A stretch of 64,000 nucleotides of DNA from Betaproteobacteria bacterium (GCA_900299145.1 OMIN01000113.1:49887-113886), one strand, 5' to 3'. Positions 42,288-51,525 are shown, numbered from the stretch's first letter. The notes: generated by a model from the letters alone, not told the origin. Program-made: numbers and translations.

Positions 42288-43036
42288 AGGGATATGCTGC
42301 GTCCGCCATCCACGGCGAGTATCTGCCCCGTCACATACGGCGCATCAACCACCAAATATTCCACCGCGCGCGCGATGTCATCCGGCTCGCCGGTGCGCTT
42401 GAGCAGCGTGCGGTCGAGAATTGCGCTGCGGGTTTTCGGGCTTTTCCAGATGCTGCTGTCGGGCCACAGAATCGGCCCTGGTGACACGCCGTTCACACGC
42501 ACCGCCGGGGCGAGTTCGCTTGCGAGCGAACGTGTCAGCGCGGCAAGGCCGCCTTTGGCAATAGTGTAAATCACGTAATCCTTCAGGGGAAATTCGGCGT
42601 GGATATCGACGATGTTGACGATGCAGCCCCGGCGCTTTTTCAGTTCTGCCGCCGCCGCCTGCGCGACGAACAACGGCGCCTTGAGGTTGGTGCCGATCAA
42701 ATCGTGCCAGGCGGCTTCGTTCAATTGGCCCACCGGCGTTGGGTAAAAACTGGAAGCGTTGTTGACCACCACGTCCAGCCGGCCAAAGGTCTGCAACGTG
42801 GTTTTGATCAATCGCGCCGGCGCATCGGCGTGCAGCAAATCGGCTTTGATCATCGCCGCCGAGTTTGCGCGCTGCGCGTTGAACTCGGCCACCAGTCCGC
42901 GCGCGGCCTTGCCGGAGCGCAAATAATTCACCATCACGTTTGCGCCGGCCGCATGCAGCCGCCGGCAAATCGCCGCGCCCACGCGCCGCGCACCGGCGGT
43001 GACCAACACTGTTTTTTTGTCGAGGGGAAGTTGCAT
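42284..43036 (-). CDS. Pteridine reductase-type SDR (FolM-like)
   Basis: 250 residues; classical SDR with TGxxxRVG-like opening [18 protein letters not shown] and the pteridine-reductase arginine. [11 protein letters not shown] and [20 protein letters not shown] (catalytic Tyr and Lys) follow. It should reduce dihydrobiopterin-like or folate pterins, using NADPH. Overlaps ttcA. ATG 43036. Confidence 0.87.
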   Translation of the reverse strand: MQLPLDKKTVLVTAGARRVGAAICRRLHAAGANVMVNYLRSGKAARGLVAEFNAQRANSAAMIKADLLHADAPARLIKTTLQTFGRLDVVVNNASSFYPTPVGQLNEAAWHDLIGTNLKAPLFVAQAAAAELKKRRGCIVNIVDIHAEFPLKDYVIYTIAKGGLAALTRSLASELAPAVRVNGVSPGPILWPDSSIWKSPKTRSAILDRTLLKRTGEPDDIARAVEYLVVDAPYVTGQILAVDGGRSISL

Positions 43037-43060
43037 AACGTATTGTTTATTTTAGCGTAT
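43037..43060. other. Possible degenerate copy of the AT-rich repeat
   Basis: ATAACGTATTGTTTATTTTA between two divergent genes resembles the repeat (TAAGTATTTGTTTTATT) only if one insertion and one deletion are allowed. It is not counted among the 20. Confidence 0.25.
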
Positions 43061-43077
43061 TCAACGATCATCCCCGC

Positions 43078-44253
43078 GTGAATATCCCGCCACATCTTGC
43101 GCATTTGCCCGCGCCATCGCCCGAAGCGCAGGCGTTAAGCGACGAGCTGTCGGCGTTAATTGCGCGCGAAATAGACGCTGCAGGCGGCTGGATCAGCTTT
43201 GCGCGGTACATGGAGCTGGCGCTTTACGCGCCGGGCCTGGGCTACTACAGCGCGGGCAGCCGCAAGTTGGGCGAGGCGGGCGATTTTGTTACCGCGCCGG
43301 AACTCTCACCGCTGTTCGCACGCTGCATCGCGCGGCAACTGGCGCAATTGCACGGCGAGGGCTTGCGCAACGTGCTGGAGATCGGTGCGGGCAGCGGCGC
43401 GCTGGCGGCGGATGTGCTGCTGGAAATGCAGACCTTGAATTGTTTGCCAGAGGCGTATTGCATTCTGGAGCTGAGCGCGGATTTGCGGGAGCGGCAGCGC
43501 GAGTGCATCACGCGCCTCGCGCCCGCGTTGGTCGGGCGTATGCAATGGCTTGATGCTTTGCCAGCGCAGTTTGAAGGCGTGGTGTTGGCGAATGAGGTGC
43601 TGGATGCGACACCAGCGCACGTTGTAACAACCCGTGGCGGAAAGCTGTTGGAGTCTTTCGTAAAGCGCGACGCGGCTGAGAATACGTTTCACTGGTTTGA
43701 AACCAGCGCATCGGATGTAGTTCGTCACGCAGCCGAAGCCCTGCAACTGCCGGCCAATGGCTATCAATCCGAAATCAACCTGACCGCCCGCGCCCTCGCC
43801 ACCAGCTTTGCGCGCCTGCTTACACGCGGCGTTCTGCTGTTCATCGACTACGGCTTTCCGGCGCACGAGTTCTATCACCCGCAGCGTACACGCGGCACGC
43901 TGATGTGCCACTACCGCCATCATGCGCACGACGACCCTTTTGCCTTCGTCGGTTTGCAGGACATCACCACCCATGTCGACTTCAGCGCGGTGGCCGCAGC
44001 GGCCCGTGAAGGCGGCGCAACGCTGGCGGGTTACGCGTCGCAGGCGAATTTTCTGATTAACTGCGGCATTACCGAACTGCTTGCGCAAACGCCCGCCAGC
44101 GACGCGCGCGCCTACGCACCGCTCGTTGCACAAGCGCAAAAACTGCTGTCGCCGGCCGAGATGGGCGAGTTGTTCAAGGTGATCGCGCTTGCCAAAAACG
44201 TTGATGCGCCGCTGCTGGGTTTTGCGCGCGGCGACAAGTCGCACACGCTGTGA
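43078..44253 (+). CDS. SAM-dependent methyltransferase, MidA/NDUFAF7 family
   Basis: 391 residues. The DUF185 fold: PGLGYYSAGSRKLGEAGDFV near the start, LEIGAGSGALAADVL as the SAM-binding loop, NEVLDATPAHVV and IDYGFPAHEFYHPQR. The mitochondrial homologue methylates an arginine of complex I; bacterial partners are not established. GTG start at 43078. Divergent from the pteridine reductase. Confidence 0.93.
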   Translation: MNIPPHLAHLPAPSPEAQALSDELSALIAREIDAAGGWISFARYMELALYAPGLGYYSAGSRKLGEAGDFVTAPELSPLFARCIARQLAQLHGEGLRNVLEIGAGSGALAADVLLEMQTLNCLPEAYCILELSADLRERQRECITRLAPALVGRMQWLDALPAQFEGVVLANEVLDATPAHVVTTRGGKLLESFVKRDAAENTFHWFETSASDVVRHAAEALQLPANGYQSEINLTARALATSFARLLTRGVLLFIDYGFPAHEFYHPQRTRGTLMCHYRHHAHDDPFAFVGLQDITTHVDFSAVAAAAREGGATLAGYASQANFLINCGITELLAQTPASDARAYAPLVAQAQKLLSPAEMGELFKVIALAKNVDAPLLGFARGDKSHTL

Positions 44254-44268
44254 CGGTGCAATAGTTTA

Positions 44269-45036
44269 ATGGGCCTCGATTTCTCCAATGAGCTGTGGGT
44301 GGCGATTGCATTGACGATTTTCGCCGCCGGCCTGTCGCAGGGCGCGATGGGCTTCGGCTTTCCGGCGATTTCGACGCCGATATTGGCGTTGATGACTGAT
44401 ATCAAAACCGCGGTGCTGCTCAATCTGCTGCCGAACATGACGGTCAACATCATCAGCGTGGTGCAGGGCGGCAACTGGCGCGCGAGCCTCGGTGTGCACT
44501 GGCCGCTGGCGGTGTATGCGCTGATCGGTTCGTTCATCGGCGCCAGCGTGCTGATCGTTGCGCCACAGGAACCGCTGCGCCTGCTGCTGGCGGCGATTAT
44601 TCTGATCTACCTGTATCAAAAACAAATTGCGCTGCTTGACTGGAACGTGCTGATGCGCCGTCCGCGCGCGGCACAAGCGGCGTTTGGTCTGACCGGCGGC
44701 TTCTTTTCTGGCGCGGTCAACAACTCGCTGCCGCCATTGCTGATTTACTTCATGCTGCTCGGCGTCGAGGCCACCATCATGACGCAGATGCTCAACCTGT
44801 GTTTTCTCGGCGGCAAAATCGTGCAGGCAGCAACCCTCGCCGGGGCGGGCGAACTGAGTTTGCGCGCGGCGGCGGCAAATATTCCGCTGACGCTGGTGGC
44901 GCTCGCGGGCATGTGGGCCGGGCAGCGCCTGCAGCGCGCCATGCGCGTCGAGACGTATCAGCGGCTGCTGCGTACCATCCTGTTTGCCGTGGCCGCGCTT
45001 TTGATTTGGCAGGGCGGGCGGTATTTTATTCGCTAA
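44269..45036 (+). CDS. TSUP-family membrane transporter
   Basis: 255 residues with about eight membrane segments. The TauE/SafE family exports sulfite or organosulfonates or moves other anions. Family marks: GAMGFGFPAISTPILALMT in helix 1-2, LTGGFFSGAVNNSLPPLLIYF in the second half. Given the sulfite-oxidase-like enzyme at 2636, sulfite export is an option, but 41 kb apart is weak evidence. It starts 15 bases after the MidA gene. A Bug protein is encoded ten bases downstream. Confidence 0.88.
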   Translation: MGLDFSNELWVAIALTIFAAGLSQGAMGFGFPAISTPILALMTDIKTAVLLNLLPNMTVNIISVVQGGNWRASLGVHWPLAVYALIGSFIGASVLIVAPQEPLRLLLAAIILIYLYQKQIALLDWNVLMRRPRAAQAAFGLTGGFFSGAVNNSLPPLLIYFMLLGVEATIMTQMLNLCFLGGKIVQAATLAGAGELSLRAAAANIPLTLVALAGMWAGQRLQRAMRVETYQRLLRTILFAVAALLIWQGGRYFIR

Positions 45037-45043
45037 AAAATAT

Positions 45044-45063
45044 CAATGAAAACAAATACTTAC
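45044..45063 (+). repeat. Dispersed AT-rich junction repeat, copy 16
   Basis: Reads CAATGAAAACAAATACTTAC, after CTAAAAAATAT. It contains the Bug start codon and encodes MKTNTY; almost the same as copy 1, which encodes MKTNSY. Confidence 0.85.
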
Positions 45064-46068
45064 AATATGCCAACCTTGGGCCCTCGCTTATTGAAATTGA
45101 AATTTGGCTTTGCCATGCTGATGGTCGCCGCAGGCGCCGCCGCGCAAACCGCATCGACCGGGGCAGGACCGGCTTACCCCGCGAAACCCGTGCGCCTGCT
45201 GATTCCTTTTTCGGCGGGCAGCGGCTCAGACACCATCGGCCGCATCTACGCTGGCGGCATGGCCGAAGCGCTGGGCCAGCAGATGATCGTCGAGAACCGC
45301 GCCGGCGCCGCCGGCAACATCGGCGCGGAGATCGCCGCGCGCGCGCCGGCAGATGGCTACACGCTTCTTATGGTCAACATGGCGCACGCAGTCAATGTCA
45401 CTATGTACCGCAAGCTGGCCTATGACCCCACGCGTGATTTCACGCCGGTGAGCCTGCTCGCCACCGGCCCGGCGATATTGGTCACGCACCCCTCTTTGCC
45501 GGCGAAATCGGTGAAAGAACTGGTCGCGCTCGCCAAGGCACGGCCCGGCGCGATCAATCATTCCTCAGCGGGCGTAGGCACCTTCACGTTTCTTGCCGCC
45601 GAGATGTTCAAGCAGCAAGCCGGTATCGACATGTTGCACGTGCCGTACCGGGCGGGCGGCGAAGCGCTGACTGCAGTGATCGCGGGCGAGACGTCGGTGT
45701 ATTTTTCACCAGCGGCGGGCGCGTTGCCGCAAGTTCGGCAAGGCCGCCTGCGTCCACTGGCGGTGACCAGCCTGAAGCGCATCGCGTTGATGCCTGAGCT
45801 GCCCACCGTCGCGGAAAGCGGCTATCCAAAGTTTGAGTCGGGCAACTGGTACGGCGTGGTGTTTCCCGCGAAAACGCCACGTGACATCGTCGAGCGCGTG
45901 CATAAGACGTCGGTCACCGTGCTCAACAGCGCCGCCATTGGCAAGCGCCTGCAGGACCTGGGCTTTGTGCTGATCGGCAATTCGCCGGAGGATTTTTCCG
46001 CCTACTTCCGCTCGGAGATCGATGCGTGGGGCCGGATAGTGCGGGACTTGAAGTTGAGTGCGGATTGA
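45046..46068 (+). CDS. Bug/TctC-family solute-binding protein
   Basis: 340 residues starting MKTNTYNMPTLGPRLLKL, then a signal (FAMLMVAAGAAAQ) and the mature strand AYPAKPVRLLIPFSAGSGSD. The cleft strand is HVPYRAGGEALTAVIAGE. Directly after the TSUP gene (nine bases), so a shared transcript is likely; the two could serve the same anionic compound. No ribosome site; the repeat surrounds the ATG. Confidence 0.9.
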   Translation: MKTNTYNMPTLGPRLLKLKFGFAMLMVAAGAAAQTASTGAGPAYPAKPVRLLIPFSAGSGSDTIGRIYAGGMAEALGQQMIVENRAGAAGNIGAEIAARAPADGYTLLMVNMAHAVNVTMYRKLAYDPTRDFTPVSLLATGPAILVTHPSLPAKSVKELVALAKARPGAINHSSAGVGTFTFLAAEMFKQQAGIDMLHVPYRAGGEALTAVIAGETSVYFSPAAGALPQVRQGRLRPLAVTSLKRIALMPELPTVAESGYPKFESGNWYGVVFPAKTPRDIVERVHKTSVTVLNSAAIGKRLQDLGFVLIGNSPEDFSAYFRSEIDAWGRIVRDLKLSAD

Positions 46069-46103
46069 AGCTGCACGCCGGAGCGCTGGCGCTACCTCTC
46101 GAC

Positions 46104-46667
46104 TCAGGTGCGATTTAACGCAATGTCAAAGCTGGCGCGTGCCGCGCCCTGCGCATCGCGTTGCAGCTGCGCAGTCAGCCCCTCCAACGCCCCGCGATCG
46201 CCGGTGAAGTAAAGTTGCGTCACCAGCGTCGCGTGCGTGGCATGGCTCACGCGATAGTGGATGTGGCGCGGGCGGCCCGGGTATTCGGCAGGCACGATGC
46301 TGGTGAACTGATAACGGCCTTCGGCGTCTGTCTTGAGGCTCGCCCGCAGCAGGCAGGCCGGGTCGTCCTTTTTGCCACGCGTAAACTGGCTGTAATCGCC
46401 GCTGGCGTCGGCGTGCCACACTTCAACGAGCGCACCGGCGAGGGGCTTGCAGTCCGCGCCCAGCACACGGCCCGTGACGATCAGGCGTTCCTTGCCACCG
46501 GAGCCGCTGGTGCAAAGCTCGGTTTGTTCCGGGGCGTTCTTCGAGTAAAACGGGCCCAATTGGTCGCGCGGCGTCGGCCGGCACTGCTGGGCAGGCAATA
46601 CGGCGGCGGGCCATGCACCCAGCGCAAGCCCGGCCGCAAACAGGCGGCGCCGCGTGAGCGCAGTCAC
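46104..46667 (-). CDS. Intradiol-dioxygenase-like exported protein
   Basis: 187 residues. N-terminal twin-arginine-like leader (MTALTRRRLFAAGLALG). The catalytic fold of intradiol ring-cleaving dioxygenases is present: GPFYSKNAP, VEVWHADASGDYSQF (first Tyr), a second Tyr in PAEYPGRPRHIHYRVS, and two His in RHIHY, which together match the Tyr-Tyr-His-His iron site. Secreted members are less studied than protocatechuate dioxygenases. GTG start at 46667 abuts the preceding gene's stop (TAAGTG), so the genes are coupled. Confidence 0.85.
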   Translation of the reverse strand: MTALTRRRLFAAGLALGAWPAAVLPAQQCRPTPRDQLGPFYSKNAPEQTELCTSGSGGKERLIVTGRVLGADCKPLAGALVEVWHADASGDYSQFTRGKKDDPACLLRASLKTDAEGRYQFTSIVPAEYPGRPRHIHYRVSHATHATLVTQLYFTGDRGALEGLTAQLQRDAQGAARASFDIALNRT

Positions 46668-47114
46668 TTACAGGGTTACGGCCTGGGGTGTGAAAGACGT
46701 CCCATGCGACATCGCCACTTCAAACGACGCGCGCGTGGCGCCTGCGTCATCACGGACGCGCGCAACGCTGCGCTGTGGTGTGCCCGCCAAGCGTAGTTGG
46801 GTTATCTGCGTGGTGTGGCTTTGGTGCGTCACACGATAATTGAGTTTGCCTTCGTGCCTGCCGACCGCTACAAAATACCGTCCATCGCCATCCGCTGTCG
46901 CGTGCGCGCGCACCGCATCGTTCCAGATTTCGATTTGCGCGCCCGCGAGTGGCTTGCCATCGGCCGCGCTCACCACGCGTCCTGACACCACGGCGTCGCC
47001 CTGAGCGGTAGCCTCGATGACGGGCATGGCCATCACGGGCGCGGCCACGGCACCTGCGCCAGCTGCGCTGGCCATCAAGACTTGTCTGCGGCGTTGGGAG
47101 AAGGTTGGTTTCAT
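46668..47114 (-). CDS. Exported transthyretin-like/dioxygenase-domain paralogue
   Basis: 148 residues. Twin-arginine-like leader (QRRRQVLMASAAGAGAV) then a beta-sandwich: VVSGRVVSAADGKPLAGAQI, EIWNDAVRAHATADGDGRYF, KLNYRVTHQSHTTQITQLRL. It mirrors the strand pattern of the following intradiol-type protein but lacks its Tyr and His iron ligands. The two could pair as non-catalytic and catalytic subunits, as in protocatechuate 3,4-dioxygenase. AGGAGA precedes the ATG at 47114. Confidence 0.7.
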   Translation of the reverse strand: MKPTFSQRRRQVLMASAAGAGAVAAPVMAMPVIEATAQGDAVVSGRVVSAADGKPLAGAQIEIWNDAVRAHATADGDGRYFVAVGRHEGKLNYRVTHQSHTTQITQLRLAGTPQRSVARVRDDAGATRASFEVAMSHGTSFTPQAVTL

Positions 47115-47168
47115 GTCTGATCTCCTGAATGAATGGGCATCAATGCGTATCAATGGGCATGGATGACA

Positions 47169-47789
47169 TTAAACCGCTGGCACCGCCATGCCGCGTTGCA
47201 CTGCCGGTCGCGCTGAAATCGCATCGTACCAGCGCTTGACGTTGGGCACGGTAGACAGATCCATCTTGTGCCACTCGTAACGCGCCACCCACGGGTAGGT
47301 CGCCATGTCGGCTATCGAATACTCTCCGGCGAGATATTGATGGTCTTTGAGGTGCTTGTCCAGCACGCCGTAAAGCCGATCCTTCTCTTTGCCATAGCGT
47401 TCAATGGCATACGGCACGGGCTCCTTGGCGGCGCGCAGAAAATGGTGCACCTGGCCGAAGATCGGGCCGACACCACCCATCTGGAACATCAGCCATTGCA
47501 GGGCGTCGCTACGGGCTTTCCCTCGGGTGGCCAGAAATTTTCCGGTTTTCTCAGCCAGATAAATCAGGATAGCGCCTGACTCAAACACGGTCAGCGGCTG
47601 GCCGTCAGGGCCATCCCTGTCGATAATCGCCGGTATCTTGCTGTTGGGGTTGATGGCCACGAATTGCGGCGTGAATTGTTCGTCCTTGCCGATGTGGATG
47701 GCGTGCGTGGTGTAGGGCAGGCCGCATTCCTCCAGCATGATGGAAACCTTGCGGCCGTTGGGTGTGGTCCAGGTGTAGAGTTCGATCAT
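47169..47789 (-). CDS. Glutathione S-transferase (YghU/YfcG-like)
   Basis: 206 residues, paralogue of 22824-23558 (both open MIEL with TPNG[QR]KV and share NPNSKIPAIID-type cis-proline and QWLMFQMGGVGPIFGQ). Shorter by about 38 residues, lacking the C-terminal tail. Nu-class GST with likely disulfide reductase activity. Preceded by a weak ribosome site and 30 bases from cca. Confidence 0.92.
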   Translation of the reverse strand: MIELYTWTTPNGRKVSIMLEECGLPYTTHAIHIGKDEQFTPQFVAINPNSKIPAIIDRDGPDGQPLTVFESGAILIYLAEKTGKFLATRGKARSDALQWLMFQMGGVGPIFGQVHHFLRAAKEPVPYAIERYGKEKDRLYGVLDKHLKDHQYLAGEYSIADMATYPWVARYEWHKMDLSTVPNVKRWYDAISARPAVQRGMAVPAV

Positions 47790-47819
47790 GGTTGTTCCTG
47801 AAATATTTGAAACATCGGG

Positions 47820-49049
47820 TTATTCATCCTGTTCACGCAATGCCGTTTTGACTGCGGCTACGCGCGCCTGATAAATTTTTTCCTTGATGGCTTCGGGCTC
47901 CACCACCTGCTTCGCGATCACGCCGGCATCCACGCTTGCCGCCGCCTGCAACGCCGCCGCCATGCGAGCCGCCGGTGGATACGGGCGATCAATGCCTCCC
48001 AGCCGGCCGCGCTTGTCGCTTTCACATGCCAGCAGCAGGCGCGCGAATCGTTCCGGCTTGCGAAAGGCATCGACGCTTTGCAGCAGCTTCACGATGGTGT
48101 TCGCGCGCAGTTCCGCGGTGCGATGAATGTTGCCATGCTCACGCGCCATGACCAGCGCCAAATCGCGGCATTCGGTGGGCACGCGCAACCGTTCGCACAG
48201 CGCTTTTACCAACCCGACACTGCGTTCTTCATGACCATGGTGGCGCGGCAACTCTTCTTTGGGTGTGGCAGCCTTGCCCAGGTCATGCGTCAGCGCGGCA
48301 AAGCGCACATCCAGCGGATGGTTTTGGCTCGCCGCATAATCGACCACCATCATGACGTGCACACCGGTGTCGATTTCCGGGTGGTGTTCGGGGCGCTGCG
48401 GCACGCCCCATAACGCATCGATTTCCGGCAGCACGCGCGCCAGCGCCCCGCACGCACGCAAGGCCTCGAACATGCGCGAAGGCTTTTGTTCCATCAGCCC
48501 CTTGGCAAGTTCCTGCCATACGCGCTCGGCCACCAGCGCGTCGGCCTCGCCCGCCCGCACCATGCTGCGCATGAGTTCCAGTGTTTCCGGCGCGATGGTG
48601 AATCCCAGTTCTTCATATCGCGCCGCGAAGCGTGCCACGCGCAATATGCGCACGGGGTCTTCGGCAAATGCGGGGCTGACATGGCGCACCACGCGCGCCT
48701 TCAAATCACGTTCGCCGCCATAAGGGTCGATCAGCTTGCCCGACGCATCGCGCGCCATGGCGTTGATGGTGAGATCGCGCCGGGCGAGGTCCTGCTCCAG
48801 CGTGACATCCGGCGCCGCATGGAACGCAAAGCCATGATAGCCGCGTGCGGTTTTACGTTCGGTACGGGCGAGCGCATATTCCTCGTGCGTTCGCGGATGC
48901 AGAAACACCGGGAAGTCGCGGCCGACAGGCTTGTAGCCCTGCGCGATCAGTTCATCGGGCGTGGCGCCCACCACCACGTAATCGCGGTCCGCCACCGGCA
49001 GGCCCAACAACTCGTCCCGTACCGCGCCGCCGACGGAAAAAATGTTCAT
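47820..49049 (-). CDS. cca: Multifunctional CCA tRNA nucleotidyltransferase
   Basis: 409 residues; adds or repairs the CCA tail of tRNAs. GGAVRD (7-12), the catalytic carboxylates D21 and D23 in ADRDYVV, RRDLTINAMARD and the HD phosphohydrolase half (FAALTHDLGKA), which supplies the 2',3'-cyclic phosphodiesterase and phosphatase activities. Start ATG at 49049 is embedded in copy 17 of the AT-rich repeat (opposite orientation). The neighbour genes are conserved in Burkholderiales. Confidence 0.95.
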   Translation of the reverse strand: MNIFSVGGAVRDELLGLPVADRDYVVVGATPDELIAQGYKPVGRDFPVFLHPRTHEEYALARTERKTARGYHGFAFHAAPDVTLEQDLARRDLTINAMARDASGKLIDPYGGERDLKARVVRHVSPAFAEDPVRILRVARFAARYEELGFTIAPETLELMRSMVRAGEADALVAERVWQELAKGLMEQKPSRMFEALRACGALARVLPEIDALWGVPQRPEHHPEIDTGVHVMMVVDYAASQNHPLDVRFAALTHDLGKAATPKEELPRHHGHEERSVGLVKALCERLRVPTECRDLALVMAREHGNIHRTAELRANTIVKLLQSVDAFRKPERFARLLLACESDKRGRLGGIDRPYPPAARMAAALQAAASVDAGVIAKQVVEPEAIKEKIYQARVAAVKTALREQDE

Positions 49050-49066
49050 TTAAAACAAATACTTAC
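49047..49066 (+). repeat. Dispersed AT-rich junction repeat, copy 17
   Basis: Reads CATTTAAAACAAATACTTAC on the plus strand. The cca ATG is its first three bases in reverse, so on the gene's strand TAAGTATTTGTTTTAA directly precedes ATG. Confidence 0.85.
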
Positions 49067-49092
49067 ATTGCCCGCGCCGAATTTCGCACGGG

Positions 49093-50052
49093 CTATGCGG
49101 CGCGGCGGGTTCGGTCACGGAAAAGCGCGTAACGACCGCGCGGACTGTGGCTGCCCAGCCACGCCGGCGCTGTGGCTTCCACGCTCGCGGCGGCAATGCC
49201 AAACGGCAGCGTGCAGCCGCCGCTGCAAACGCTATCCACCGTCATCGAGCGCACGTTGTCGAGGCTCATCAACTTGCCCGGCAGGCATTCCATCGCAACC
49301 GCCATGATGTTGGTGAGCAATTCATCGGCGCCGAATATCAACCGGTCATGCCCGGTGGTGCGCGCCACGAACTGCGCCAGCTCCAGCATCGTGTAGGCCT
49401 TCGGGCCGCACAGATCGTACGATTGCCCGATGCTGTCCAATTGCTGCAGCGCATCGGCAAACACGCGCGCCACGTCGCCCACGAACACCGGCTGAAAGCG
49501 CGCGGCGGCCGAGGGCACGATCAGCAGCGGAAATTGCTTGAGCATTTGCGCGAACAGATTCAGAAAATTGTCCTCGCGGCCAAATACAATCGACGGACGG
49601 AATAGCGTGTAATCAAGGCCTGATTCGCGCACCACGGCTTCCGCTTCGCCCTTGGTGCGCAGGTATTCGCTGGGGGCGCCGGGCGCCGCGTTCAACGAGC
49701 TCATGTGCAACAGGCGGCGCACGCCGGTGTCACGGCACGCCGCCACCAGCTTCTTCGCAAGCGCCAGGTGGCCGGCGGCAAAGCTCGCATTGCCGCGCCC
49801 GCCGTGCAACACGCCCACCAGATTGATCACCGCGTCGCAGCCTTGCAGGAGACGCGAGAGCGTTGCCGGGTCATGCACGTCCGCCGCCAGCAAATCCACC
49901 GTCGGCAGCATGGTCAGATGCTTCGCGCGGTCTCTGTCGCGCGTTGGTACGCGCAACCGCAATCCGCGCGCCGCCAGCGCCGCGCACACGTGGCGGCCGA
50001 CAAACCCGGACCCGCCCAAAACGCAAATGGTGGAAGTAGCCGACAAGCTCAT
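49093..50052 (-). CDS. Complex I NDUFA9-family NAD(P)-binding protein
   Basis: 319 residues, atypical SDR (NDUFA9/NmrA type): ICVLGGSGFVGRHVCAAL, NLVGVLHGGRG, HMSSLNAAPGAPSEYLRTKGEAE with Tyr-x3-Lys, then FRPSIVFGREDNFLNLFA. It binds nucleotide and may support respiratory complex I, by analogy. Conserved next to cca in betaproteobacteria. Divergent from the DUF3500 gene. Confidence 0.9.
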   Translation of the reverse strand: MSLSATSTICVLGGSGFVGRHVCAALAARGLRLRVPTRDRDRAKHLTMLPTVDLLAADVHDPATLSRLLQGCDAVINLVGVLHGGRGNASFAAGHLALAKKLVAACRDTGVRRLLHMSSLNAAPGAPSEYLRTKGEAEAVVRESGLDYTLFRPSIVFGREDNFLNLFAQMLKQFPLLIVPSAAARFQPVFVGDVARVFADALQQLDSIGQSYDLCGPKAYTMLELAQFVARTTGHDRLIFGADELLTNIMAVAMECLPGKLMSLDNVRSMTVDSVCSGGCTLPFGIAAASVEATAPAWLGSHSPRGRYALFRDRTRRAA

Positions 50053-50266
50053 GATTCTATCGCCCCTGATTTTCGTTCCCGCGCATTTGCGCAGACCCTA
50101 CGAACGCGCAGTTCAAGACGCGCAGTTTAACCGATCAGCAGACACGCTTCATCCGCCGCACGGTACTCGCGGGCAAAGCCGGCCCACCGCCGCTGGCCTC
50201 CGCCCACCCGCCGGTATAAGATGGCGGCATATAAGCCTCAATACCCCCACGCGCCAAGGAGCCACC

Positions 50267-51505
50267 ATGCCCCGCTTTGCCCTGCTCATCAGCTGGTTTG
50301 TCGCCGCGTTGGGACTGGTGGTCGTGTTTCAGCCGCCGGGTTTTACGCAGTTGGTGGAGTCGCCCAAGCCGCCCCCGCCGCGCACCCACGCCGAAATGTT
50401 GCGCATGTCGCAGGCTGCCGAAAAGCCGGGCCTCGCCGACCCGTTTCGCGGCATCACCACCAACGGGAAGATTGAAGCGGGATTGTTTCCCGTGCGCTCA
50501 ACGGGCGTATCCACCGAGCCGGTGCGCGCCGCCGCCGCCGCGTTTTTGGCCAGCCTTGACGAAGCGCAGCGCGCGCGCACTAAATTTGCCGTGGATGACG
50601 ACGAATGGCGCAAGTGGATGAACCAGAGTTTCTACGTGCGGCAGGGGGTGAGCTTTCATGAAATGAACGACCGTCAGCGCGAAGCTGCGTACAATCTCAT
50701 GCGCGCGGGGCTCAGCGCCAAAGGCTTGCAACTCACGCGCGACATCATGCGGCTGAACGAAAACCTCGCCGAAATCACCAACCACCGCGAAGAGCACGGC
50801 GAATGGCGCTACCACATCACCGTGATGGGCGAACCTTCGGCGACACAGCCTTGGGGCTGGCAGCTTGATGGCCACCACGCGATCATTAACTATTTTGTGC
50901 TCGGCGATCAGGTGGTGATGACACCCACCTTTGCCGGCTCGGAACCGGTATTTGCCGCCGCCGGCAAATACAAAGGCACCACCGTGCTGCAGGACGAACA
51001 GAATCGGGGCCTGGCGATGATCAACGCGCTCGACCCCGGGCAGCGCGGCAAGGCGATTCTCAAGGTGTCCAAAACCGGCAACGAGGTGCTCACCGAAGCG
51101 TGGCGCGACAACGTAGTGCTCGACTACGCAGGGCTTAACGCGAAGGACATGAGCACCGCGCAACGCCAGCAACTGCTTGACCTCGTGGCGCTCTATGTCG
51201 ACAACATGGCGGAAGGCCACGCGCGCGTGAAAATGAATGACGTGCGCAAGCATCTGGATCGCACGTGGTTTGCGTGGATGGGTGGCACTGGCGCCAACGA
51301 AGTGTTCTATTACCGCATCCACAGCCCGGTGATACTGATCGAATTCGATCACCAGACGCCCGCCACGCTGCGCTACCTGTATGCCAACCCGAAACAGCCG
51401 CGCATTGATCACATTCACACGGTGGTGCGCACGCCCAACGGCAACGACTACGGCAAGGATCTACTGCGGCAGCATTATCAAGCTGCACACGTGCCGGCGC
51501 GGTAA
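50267..51505 (+). CDS. DUF3500-domain protein
   Basis: 412 residues with an N-terminal hydrophobic segment (FALLISWFVAALGLVVVF) that acts as signal anchor or signal peptide. The DUF3500 core shows WRKWMNQSFYVRQGVSFHEM, GEWRYHITVMGEPSATQPWGWQLDGHHAIINYF, FYYRIHSPVILIEFDHQ (all described by key residues only). Many members are found in soil bacteria, function unknown. AAGGAG precedes the ATG at 50267. It interrupts the usual NDUFA9-lytic transglycosylase synteny. Confidence 0.85.
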   Translation: MPRFALLISWFVAALGLVVVFQPPGFTQLVESPKPPPPRTHAEMLRMSQAAEKPGLADPFRGITTNGKIEAGLFPVRSTGVSTEPVRAAAAAFLASLDEAQRARTKFAVDDDEWRKWMNQSFYVRQGVSFHEMNDRQREAAYNLMRAGLSAKGLQLTRDIMRLNENLAEITNHREEHGEWRYHITVMGEPSATQPWGWQLDGHHAIINYFVLGDQVVMTPTFAGSEPVFAAAGKYKGTTVLQDEQNRGLAMINALDPGQRGKAILKVSKTGNEVLTEAWRDNVVLDYAGLNAKDMSTAQRQQLLDLVALYVDNMAEGHARVKMNDVRKHLDRTWFAWMGGTGANEVFYYRIHSPVILIEFDHQTPATLRYLYANPKQPRIDHIHTVVRTPNGNDYGKDLLRQHYQAAHVPAR

Positions 51506-51525
51506 TTCCGCACGGAGCAGCCGTG

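Noticed and set aside
44620..44640. AAAAACAAAT inside the TSUP gene looks like the AT-rich repeat.
   Set aside because: It matches only the first ten bases; the ATACTTAC half is missing and it encodes an ordinary loop (YQKQIALL).
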